From positions 17,344 through 81,343 of the forward strand of contig NZ_FMYK01000010.1 in assembly GCF_900096915.1 (NCBI RefSeq): DNA of 64,000 nucleotides, given 5' to 3'. Shown in pieces: positions 47,249 to 54,801 of this stretch. The position numbers and the translations under genes were made by a program. Numbering within the stretch: the stretch's first letter is position 1; every line of letters begins with the position of its first letter. The notes below the pieces were generated by a model. It was not told the DNA's origin. It saw only the letters and a program-made list of their open reading frames with translations, and searched no databases. This DNA is from Acinetobacter marinus (GTDB taxonomy: Bacteria; Pseudomonadota; Gammaproteobacteria; Pseudomonadales; Moraxellaceae).

Positions 47249-48715
47249 ATGCGAGTATTTCAACGAATTCACCGTAAATTAAACTGGTCGGTTAAACGCT
47301 ATATGATGGTCATTGCATTGATTTTGCTGATCACGTATGTGGCATCAGCGATTTTTCAAACCTATAAGTCGATTCCTGAAGGGCTTGATTTTGCAGGGCA
47401 AACGCGTGCCAGTAATGTCGAGTTTTTGGCGGATCGTACCTTCGTCGATGGCAGCGGTCAACGCCAACATGAACAGCAGATTTTCGATGCCATGTTGACT
47501 TTGATTGATCAAGCGCAAAGCACCATTGTGCTGGATATGTTCTTGTTTAATGCTGAGCTTGGTGAGTCGAAGATGCAACATCGACCGCTCACGGCACAAT
47601 TGACCAAAGCACTGATTGATAAGAAAAAGCTCAATCCTCGGATGCAAATCGTGTTGATTACCGATCCGATCAATACGGTCTACGGTGGCGTGCGTCCAGA
47701 GCATTTGCATCAGCTTGAAAATGCTGGAATTAAAGTGGTGGTCACCGATTTGCGTCCATTGCGTGCCTCCAATCCTGCGTGGTCAGGACTGTGGTATATG
47801 TGCTGTCAAAGCCTTGGTAATAATACCGAAACAGGTTGGTTGCCAAATCCATTCGGTGCGCAGAAAATCACTTTGCGCAGCTATCTGGCACTTGCCAACT
47901 TCAAAGCCAATCATCGTAAAACCATGGTGGTCGATACCTTAACGGGCTGGAAAACGCTAATTTCTTCGGCGAATCCGCATGATGGCAGTTCAGAGCATAG
48001 CAATGTTGCGATGATCATTCATGGCAAGATTGCCTCAGAAGTGTTAGCGACTGAAGCCACGGTCGCCAAAATGTCACAAGGCGATGTGCCTGCGCTGATT
48101 ATGGGTGAGAATAAGATCACTGGCGATGCACCGCAAGTACAACTGCTGACCGAAGAACAGATTTATGATCATGTGCTCAAAGCGATCAATGCGACCGCTT
48201 CGGGTGAGCAGCTTGATTTGATGATGTTTTATTTATCTGAGCGCCACATCGTCAAAGCCTTGATTGCCGCCAAGCAACGTGGCGTGCAGGTCAACGTGTT
48301 GCTTGATCCGAATAAAGATGCGTTTGGCATGCAAAAAAATGGTATTCCAAATCGTCAAGTGGCGTGGGAACTCCACAAAAATAATGTACCTGTACGTTGG
48401 TGTAATACCCAAGGTGAACAATGTCATAGCAAACTGTTGGTGATTACGAAGAAAGATCAGACCAAGCAAGTCATTCTCGGTTCTGCGAATTATACGGCTC
48501 GAAATCTGAAAAATTATAATTTGGAAACCAATGTTTCTGTGACAGGACAGGCGAGCTATCCTGCGATTGCCTCTGCACAGCAGTATTTTGACCAAGCATG
48601 GCAAAACCAAAATGGTCAGGTCATGAGTGTCGATTATGATCAATACAAAGATGAATCGTGGCTGAAATATTGGTTGTATCGTTTTATGGAATGGTCTGGA
48701 TTGTCGACGTTTTAA
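47249..48715 (+). CDS. Phospholipase D/cardiolipin synthase-like protein
   Basis: A membrane-anchored HKD enzyme of 488 residues. One N-terminal helix (about 15-35) is followed by two catalytic motifs, HRKTMVVD (about residue 223) and HSKLLVITKK (about 391), each ending in a typical S-A-N stretch (LISSANPHDG, ILGSANYTARN). The family includes cardiolipin synthases and other phosphatidyltransferases; which reaction occurs is not clear. The frame also opens at GTG 47240. Confidence 0.85.
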   Translation: MRVFQRIHRKLNWSVKRYMMVIALILLITYVASAIFQTYKSIPEGLDFAGQTRASNVEFLADRTFVDGSGQRQHEQQIFDAMLTLIDQAQSTIVLDMFLFNAELGESKMQHRPLTAQLTKALIDKKKLNPRMQIVLITDPINTVYGGVRPEHLHQLENAGIKVVVTDLRPLRASNPAWSGLWYMCCQSLGNNTETGWLPNPFGAQKITLRSYLALANFKANHRKTMVVDTLTGWKTLISSANPHDGSSEHSNVAMIIHGKIASEVLATEATVAKMSQGDVPALIMGENKITGDAPQVQLLTEEQIYDHVLKAINATASGEQLDLMMFYLSERHIVKALIAAKQRGVQVNVLLDPNKDAFGMQKNGIPNRQVAWELHKNNVPVRWCNTQGEQCHSKLLVITKKDQTKQVILGSANYTARNLKNYNLETNVSVTGQASYPAIASAQQYFDQAWQNQNGQVMSVDYDQYKDESWLKYWLYRFMEWSGLSTF

Positions 48716-48730
48716 GCGATGATTGACATG

Positions 48731-48770
48731 AAAAAAGCCTTGTCATCGCACAGATCACAAGGCTTTTTTA
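48731..48770. terminator. Bidirectional terminator after the HKD gene
   Basis: AAAAAGCCTTGT and ACAAGGCTTTTT pair perfectly around a 12-base loop, with A and T tracts on both sides. Confidence 0.93.
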
Positions 48771-48801
48771 TGCTCTCGTTTTGTCTATTTTAAATCATCG
48801 C

Positions 48802-49200
48802 CTATTTTAAATCATCAAAGGCTTGATCGGCATCAGGTTGACTTTGACCTGAGAGCTTTTCCAGTTCGATATTGATCAACGCCAATTCTTGTTTGGCTTG
48901 GGCGAGATATTCACGCACACTTTGTTCGCTGTCGGTATGACAGAGTAGGTTTTCCGTGACATTCTTGATATGCAGTTGGATTTTTTTGTGCTGTGCCGAC
49001 ATTGCCGTATCGTTTTCAGTGGCGATGGTTTTAAAGCGTTGCAACAGCTCCACTACTTCTGAGCTGACATAAGCCTGCGCATCGGCTGCCATTTCTTCGA
49101 TCTCACGTTGCTTTTGATATTGACGATAGCGATAAAAGGCAAAGGCAAGAAAAGCCAAAATAAGCAGTATAAAAATCGACATAATGGTTTTGCTCAGCAT
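48802..49200 (-). CDS. Membrane-anchored coiled-coil protein, unknown
   Basis: A 132-residue protein with one N-terminal transmembrane helix (about 7-23), then a charged, mostly helical and probably coiled-coil cytoplasmic region. No family was recognised. Just past its stop, a 17-bp sequence containing the end of the gene is repeated (CCTATTTTAAATCATC at 48785-48815, plus strand). Confidence 0.65.
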   Translation of the reverse strand: MLSKTIMSIFILLILAFLAFAFYRYRQYQKQREIEEMAADAQAYVSSEVVELLQRFKTIATENDTAMSAQHKKIQLHIKNVTENLLCHTDSEQSVREYLAQAKQELALINIELEKLSGQSQPDADQAFDDLK

Positions 49201-49414
49201 AATTGTCGTTTATTGATTTGTGTATTATGCGAAATTCGCACAATTTCGCCAAGTCTTTCAAAATTTTTTTGGATGAAACTCCATAATAATACGATCAGCA
49301 GTGATTCCACCTTTTCAGGCAAAAAAAAGCTATTGTCTTGGGGGGAACAATAGCTTAAAAGGGTTTAAAACGAGATTGTTTTTCTAATTAATGTGCAGAA
49401 ACGGATTGACTGCA

Positions 49415-49651
49415 TTAATTTACAGTACGGATGTTATGTCCATTTTGATGTTCGATTTTGGCTTGTTTCGGGATCAATAACCAAAGTACCAAATACACCA
49501 AAATTCCAGGGAAACCCGCACTCATCACCGAAACCAATACGAAGATGATGCGTAGTAGGTTTGCATTCCAACCAAAGCGTTCAGCAATACCACCCATCAC
49601 GCCTGCGATCATGTTTTGTCCAGTCGAGCGATATAAACCTTGTTTTTGCAT
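49415..49651 (-). CDS. PspC-domain small membrane protein
   Basis: A 78-residue PspC-type protein. It begins MQKQGLYRS and has the family pattern GQNMIAGVMGGIAERFGW followed by two hydrophobic helices (LLRIIFVLVSVM and GILVYLVLWLLI). PspC-like proteins take part in envelope stress responses; here no pspA lies nearby. The frame extends 36 bp upstream, but ATG 49651 gives the conserved start. Confidence 0.85.
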   Translation of the reverse strand: MQKQGLYRSTGQNMIAGVMGGIAERFGWNANLLRIIFVLVSVMSAGFPGILVYLVLWLLIPKQAKIEHQNGHNIRTVN

Positions 49652-49811
49652 GATTGAAAAATTCTCCTCTAAAATAAAATGATTCAATTGCGATACTTTA
49701 TATATGTGGTCTTTGGCTCGACTTTCAATCTTTGCACAGCGATTGAATTGTTAAGGATTGTTATCCGATTTAAAAAATCACTGCGCGGTTTTAGACAGTT
49801 TCGGCTGTGAT

Positions 49812-50684
49812 TTAGCTGACATGTCGTCCAAACAGTCCTAATGCTTCTTCTGCGCTAAAGCGATAGGTCGTGTTACAGAACTGGCAGTTCATCTCAATCG
49901 GATTTTGTTCCATCAAGGTTTCTTTAACTGCATCTTCACCGATCTGAATCAAGGCATTGGCACAGCGTTCTTTGGAGCAGGTACAGCCAAATTGCAGTGC
50001 TTCACTGTCAGGTAGACGCACATCTTCTTCATTATAAAGACGATATAAAATCTCTTGCGCAGGCAAGTCGATTAACTCATCCGCTTTGATAGTATCAGTA
50101 AGCATGGTCAGACGAGGCCACAGGTCGGTATCGACAGTTTCTTGCTCTTCTTCGGTACGAGGCAAGAGCTGAATCAATAATCCGCCCGAAGATTGTGTAT
50201 TACTTGCGAGAGAGATACGAGTTGGAATCTGTGCAGACAAGTCATAATAATGCATCAAACACTGCGCCAAAGTAGCATGTTCGAGTGGCACGATGCCTTG
50301 GTAGCGATCGCCAAACTCAGGCTCGATATTGATAAACAGTACACCGCCATGCAGATGATTGAGCACAGTGCTACTGTCTGTGGCTTCGCTAAAACGTGGA
50401 TCATTGTCAAACTCTGCCAAAGCCCGCAGATCGCCGAGATGATTACATTCCGCCATTGCCCATTTTAATGTGCCTGAGCTTTGGATTTGCAGGCTGAGTC
50501 GCCCTTTGATTTTTAAGGTGCTGGCAAGCAATGCACTTGCAACGAGCATTTCCCCAAGTAACACTTTGATCGCTTGCGGATATTCACGCTGCGCAAGGAT
50601 GGTGTGTAAGGATTGTTCTAGGTGTACCACTTCGCCACGGACAGGACAGTCGTGTATATAAAAGCGTTGGCGGATGTCAGACAT
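49812..50684 (-). CDS. hslO: Redox-regulated chaperone Hsp33
   Basis: A holdase chaperone activated by oxidation (290 aa). The C-terminal zinc switch is visible as CTCSKERC and CQFC (about residues 235-275; the usual C-x-C and C-x2-C pairs). The N-terminal domain includes GEMLVASALLASTLKIKGRLSLQIQ-type segments such as KGRLSLQIQSSG. GGAG 7 bp before ATG 50684 favours that start over the longer 50705. Confidence 0.95.
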   Translation of the reverse strand: MSDIRQRFYIHDCPVRGEVVHLEQSLHTILAQREYPQAIKVLLGEMLVASALLASTLKIKGRLSLQIQSSGTLKWAMAECNHLGDLRALAEFDNDPRFSEATDSSTVLNHLHGGVLFINIEPEFGDRYQGIVPLEHATLAQCLMHYYDLSAQIPTRISLASNTQSSGGLLIQLLPRTEEEQETVDTDLWPRLTMLTDTIKADELIDLPAQEILYRLYNEEDVRLPDSEALQFGCTCSKERCANALIQIGEDAVKETLMEQNPIEMNCQFCNTTYRFSAEEALGLFGRHVS

Positions 50685-50761
50685 AATATTCTCCATTTCC
50701 TGCATTTTATGGTGGCGAAAGGGTTAAATCTCAAGTTCTTCCAGCTCAATTTCCCGACATC

Positions 50762-50859
50762 GTCAAAGTACTTTAATCTGCTACTTCGTTAACTTCACTC
50801 GCAGTACCTCATGTACACCTTCGCTCAGTTGCCTCGTATCAGAAATAAATTACTTTGAC
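50762..50859. repeat. Short element with terminal inverted repeats (MITE/REP-like)
   Basis: A 98-bp intergenic unit. GTCAAAGTACTTTAATCTGCTAC at its left end (23 bp) matches, inverted, 24 bp at the right end (reads GTCAAAGTAATTTATTTCTGATAC on the other strand) with a few differences. The core has no gene. The size and symmetry are those of a non-autonomous repeat. Confidence 0.6.
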
Positions 50860-50875
50860 TTTCGTGATAGCCAGT

Positions 50876-52804
50876 TTACCGCATATCATGATGCGATGAA
50901 TTTTCCTTAGGCGAATCTTCAGAAGGTTGGTGAGCCGAATCGTTTGCATCTTCATCGTCATGGAGTGAGCCACTCATTTCATCTTTGATTGGTTGATGCT
51001 TTTCGATTTTCTGCATTTGTTCACGATGGACAAATTCATCATTTTCAAACAAATTCTGTAAATCTTGCATCATTGAATCATAAGCGGTGCGCATTTTCTG
51101 CGGATTGACATTGTAGTTGGCTTGCTGTTGACGGATGAGTTTTTCATCATAGTGGGCAAAGTTCGCCACATGATTTTTACTGCGTTCGGGTTCATAGCCT
51201 AACGCATTCAGCATTTGTTCAGACATCGACAGGGCAGAATGCACACTCTCACGCCACACCTGATCAATGCCCAACTCACGCAGTTGATAGACATGACGAC
51301 GATCTCGGGCACGTGCCAACACCGTTAGACTTGGATGGTGTAAGCGCAGATGGCGTGCGATATAGAGTGAATCCTCGACATCATCCACGGCAATGACAAA
51401 GAGTTTTGCGGTTTCCACACCTGCGGACTGCAAAATCTCAGGCACGGTCGCATCACCATAATAAACATGCCCTCCAAAACGGCGCATAAAGTCGATGTGG
51501 TCGATATTATTATCAATTGCGGTAAATGGAATCTGATGCAAATGCGCAATACGGGTCAGAATCTGCCCGAAACGCCCAAAGCCTGCCACGATGATGTGTT
51601 GATCGTGTTTTGGTAATTCATCAAAGGCTTGTGGTATATCATTTTTGCTTAGAATCGGTTCGATCCAATGATCCATGATCCAGAAGAATATCGGCGTCAA
51701 AATCATCGATAACGTCACGATCAAGGTCAGAGGGCTAGTCATCGCTTGACTAATCATGCCCTCACTCGCTGCCACAGCAAACACCACAAAGGCAAATTCA
51801 CCACCTTGCGATAAAGCAACACCAAGTCGCAAACTATTCAGTGCAGAGCTTTTACGATATAGCGCAATGCCCGCCACACAGACGATTTTAATCATCATCA
51901 AAGCGAGCGTACCGAACACGATCAATAGCGGTTGTTCCACAATGACATGCAATGACACGCCCATGCCAACGGTCATAAAGAACAAACCGAGCAACAAGCC
52001 TTTGAACGGCTGAATACTGGCTTCAAGCTCATGACGAAACTCAGAATCAGCAAGCAAGACACCTGTCAAGAATGCGCCAAGCGTGGTACTCAGTCCGATC
52101 GCCTCCATCAATACCGCAACACCGAGCACGATAAATAATGCTACGGCGGTGAGTAATTCGGTGGCGGCACTTTTCGCCACAAAACGGAAAAATGGTCTGA
52201 GAATATAGCGACTAAATAAAAACAAGCCTGAAAATGAGGCAATGACCGCTGCAAAATAAGCGATACCATGATGCGCACCGCCATTGTTGCCAGCGAGTAC
52301 GGGAATCAACGCCAGCAATACCATCGCCGCAATATCTTGAAAGAGCAAAATCGAAAAGGTCTGTTGACCATAGCTCGTCGCCAATTGATCACGATCTCGC
52401 AGGAGCTGTAATACAAATGCCGTCGATGACAATGCCAAGGCAAAACCAATCACCACACTGGTATTGAACTGCCACGAAAACACCAACCAAATCGCCAAAG
52501 TCAGCACGATGCCACTGATCAGCATCTGCAAGCTACCCATCAGCAAGATCGACTGACGTAACTCCCACAGACGCTGAGGGCGCAGTTCCAATCCGATCAA
52601 AAACATCAGCATGATCACGCCGTACTCAGCTAAATGTCCGATCTGTTCGGTATCGTGCGCGATATTTAGCAAACTTGGTCCAAGGATCGTGCCTGTGACC
52701 AAATAACCCAAAACGGTCGGAATACCAAAACGCTTACCGAGCGGTACAAGCAATAGGGCAGCCGCCAAAAATATAATGATCTGAACCAGAGGGGTGATTT
52801 CCAT
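50876..52804 (-). CDS. Kef-type potassium/proton antiporter (CPA2)
   Basis: A 642-residue antiporter. A CPA2 membrane domain with about 12 helices (residues 1-380; LVTGTILGPSLLNI and GVALSQGGEFAFVV) precedes a TrkA-N nucleotide-binding domain (about 405-520; VAGFGRFGQILTR). A His/Asp/Ser-rich tail of about 100 residues follows. KefB/KefC export K+ under control of glutathione adducts. The exact subtype is uncertain. Confidence 0.9.
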   Translation of the reverse strand: MEITPLVQIIIFLAAALLLVPLGKRFGIPTVLGYLVTGTILGPSLLNIAHDTEQIGHLAEYGVIMLMFLIGLELRPQRLWELRQSILLMGSLQMLISGIVLTLAIWLVFSWQFNTSVVIGFALALSSTAFVLQLLRDRDQLATSYGQQTFSILLFQDIAAMVLLALIPVLAGNNGGAHHGIAYFAAVIASFSGLFLFSRYILRPFFRFVAKSAATELLTAVALFIVLGVAVLMEAIGLSTTLGAFLTGVLLADSEFRHELEASIQPFKGLLLGLFFMTVGMGVSLHVIVEQPLLIVFGTLALMMIKIVCVAGIALYRKSSALNSLRLGVALSQGGEFAFVVFAVAASEGMISQAMTSPLTLIVTLSMILTPIFFWIMDHWIEPILSKNDIPQAFDELPKHDQHIIVAGFGRFGQILTRIAHLHQIPFTAIDNNIDHIDFMRRFGGHVYYGDATVPEILQSAGVETAKLFVIAVDDVEDSLYIARHLRLHHPSLTVLARARDRRHVYQLRELGIDQVWRESVHSALSMSEQMLNALGYEPERSKNHVANFAHYDEKLIRQQQANYNVNPQKMRTAYDSMMQDLQNLFENDEFVHREQMQKIEKHQPIKDEMSGSLHDDEDANDSAHQPSEDSPKENSSHHDMR

Positions 52805-52840
52805 GTAATGTATCTAAATCGTCGCAATCAATTTCTATGC

Positions 52841-52885
52841 AGTGTACAACGGAATGGCTTGTTTTGAGATGGATTCGACAAAATT
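52841..52885. repeat. Copy 1 of a 45-bp direct repeat
   Basis: AGTGTACAACGGAATGG, then GTTTTGAGATGGATT, matches the copy at 53651-53695 with about six differences. It lies 37 bp upstream of the Kef gene start. Confidence 0.85.
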
Positions 52886-52993
52886 TAGCATTCATCGGAC
52901 GTATAAGGATGCAATCTTTAAGCCTGGTGATGTGAGTTGTTGATGTGAATTGTTATCCTCGATAGCTTTTATCAACGACTTGCCTTAGCTGAG

Positions 52994-53557
52994 CTACTCG
53001 GCGATTGATTCAGGTGCCTTTTCGATGGGTTGGGCGTTTAATTCGGGCTGTGTATCCACCGATTCGGCAGGTGGTTCAGCCACTTTTTCGACGGGTTGCG
53101 GTTTTTTTGCATAGACCTTGTCGATCAAGCGCAGTTGGTGATTTTTAAGCTCGTAGTATTTGACCACATATTTGATTTTATCAGGATCGCCATGATCCTC
53201 GTGTGCGCTTGCGATCAAAAGCCGACTATCCGCTTGATAGCCATCGAGTGATTCGCCGAGCTCACCGCCGAAGCCATGTTCGAGCACTCGTCCTGTACGC
53301 AGATTGACGAAAGAATGCATCACACACATTGCACCGCAGCCCCAAGATACCAAAGTGTATTCTCCTGCAAAATCAGGCTGACCATCACGCAAGGCGTTAC
53401 GGAATCGGGTTCTAAACATGCGTGCAGTGGGATTGTCGATTTTGAGTTTGGCACTTTTGCCTTGATAGATTTCGGCGGGATATGCGTCGAATTGGGGTAC
53501 ATTGGCATAGCTTGTCGAATAGATGAAACAGCAGAAGAGGATGGCATATTTGTACAT
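52994..53557 (-). CDS. Exported hypothetical protein
   Basis: A 187-residue secreted protein with signal peptide (cleavage after STSYA, about residue 18). The globular domain has WGCGAMC and HGFGGEL motifs (cysteines that may pair). The C-terminal 45 residues are a Pro/Glu/Val/Ala-rich tail with repeated KxxEPP units. No function is recognised. It is flanked on both sides by copies of a 45-bp direct repeat, so the gene and its promoter may have been duplicated into or out of the Kef upstream region. Confidence 0.7.
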   Translation of the reverse strand: MYKYAILFCCFIYSTSYANVPQFDAYPAEIYQGKSAKLKIDNPTARMFRTRFRNALRDGQPDFAGEYTLVSWGCGAMCVMHSFVNLRTGRVLEHGFGGELGESLDGYQADSRLLIASAHEDHGDPDKIKYVVKYYELKNHQLRLIDKVYAKKPQPVEKVAEPPAESVDTQPELNAQPIEKAPESIAE

Positions 53558-53650
53558 CGCATTTCTCCTTACGGTTTTTGTTATTTTCTACATCGCTTTA
53601 GGCATAAACCCAAAAAGGACAACTATCCTGAATGGTTCTACCTGTTAAAT

Positions 53651-53695
53651 AGTGTACAACGGAATGGGATGTTTTGAGATGGATTATGCAAAAAT
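53651..53695. repeat. Copy 2 of a 45-bp direct repeat
   Basis: See copy at 52841. This one lies 94 bp upstream of the exported protein gene, which is in the same orientation as Kef. Confidence 0.85.
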
Positions 53696-53821
53696 AGCAA
53701 TGGAAGTCTGTGCATCGCATCATTTCTACTTTGTTCAGAATTTAAGTAATATGCTTTTAAAAATTTTCATCTCATTCGCAATATGTTAATTTTAGACAAT
53801 CATTTAACGACTAAATAAAAA

Positions 53822-54337
53822 ATGAATTCAATTTCAGCAATTTTATTAAAAGAGCATCCTATAGATGGGTGTGTTCATGATGGAAATGGGAATCTGAAAC
53901 CATTTCCGATATTGGCTATCGACGAGGTTCCATTAAATACATGGATTAGTAAAAATACTAGTTTTAGTGATTCAACCAGTTTAGTACCCGCACAGGGATG
54001 GTTATATGACCACCAGGATGATTTTGCTTTGAGTAATGTTTGGAAACTTTTAAAACCTAGAATGTGTGAATCTGATGCAGTATCCACAGTCATTCCAATT
54101 TTAATTTGTCCTGATGATTTAGATCTTGTGTGTAGTGTAATTATGGTTGAACAAATCAGTACTCAATCAGAAGTCAAATGGATTCGATTTGGACAGGCAT
54201 GGGGTAATACACACGGTATAGTAACATCAGTAATTTGGGAAAATAATTTTTCATCTCCTAGTCTAACATTCAAATTTACTAATTTTGAAGAAGCATATAA
54301 TGATTTAAAACATTTAGATGAAGTTTGGAGTGAATAG
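53822..54337 (+). CDS. AT-rich orphan protein
   Basis: A 171-residue soluble acidic protein of unknown family, markedly more AT-rich than its neighbours and with a codon bias to A/T third positions. It begins MNSISAILLKEHPIDGCVHD and has no signal peptide or membrane part. Together with the next gene it forms a low-GC islet between the exported protein gene and priA. Orphan immunity proteins have such size and composition, but no motif proves it. Confidence 0.6.
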   Translation: MNSISAILLKEHPIDGCVHDGNGNLKPFPILAIDEVPLNTWISKNTSFSDSTSLVPAQGWLYDHQDDFALSNVWKLLKPRMCESDAVSTVIPILICPDDLDLVCSVIMVEQISTQSEVKWIRFGQAWGNTHGIVTSVIWENNFSSPSLTFKFTNFEEAYNDLKHLDEVWSE

Positions 54338-54395
54338 CCACTAAAATTCTAGACACACATAACCACCTTTGATGGGCTTTTTCATCATCTAATAT

Positions 54396-54749
54396 TTACA
54401 AAATTTTGTAGATTTGATTGTAGCGATACAATGTTAACTTTGAGATTTTCGTGAGTTTGAGAGGTTGACGTTTTGTCGTACCTAAACCTAATGTTGCATG
54501 AATATCTATCCGATCATGATAAGGGAAATTACCACCTAGCCAAGCTCCTAGATCATCGTGACTTTCTAACAGTGTTTCTAAATTTTCACAATCTAATGAG
54601 ATCAGTAAAGTAGGAAATTGATTGTCATGTAGGGGGTGAGGAGATAAAAAACAGTTTCCAAGAGGATCAATAACTAAGTGAACATTTTGAAGTTCAATTT
54701 TATGATTTAAAAGTGTATTTTGTTGCTGAAATAGTTCTTCAATATTCAT
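54396..54749 (-). CDS. AT-rich orphan protein
   Basis: A 117-residue soluble protein (MNIEELFQQQNTLLNHK) of unknown family, low in GC. A mixed alpha/beta make-up with LVIDPLGNCFLS and LLISLDCENLE strands is visible. It converges with the preceding orphan gene. Function is not recognised. Confidence 0.6.
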   Translation of the reverse strand: MNIEELFQQQNTLLNHKIELQNVHLVIDPLGNCFLSPHPLHDNQFPTLLISLDCENLETLLESHDDLGAWLGGNFPYHDRIDIHATLGLGTTKRQPLKLTKISKLTLYRYNQIYKIL

Positions 54750-54801
54750 TGCACATACCTAAAAAAATTTAAATTTGAGAGATTTTTGGAAAACCTTAAA
54801 A

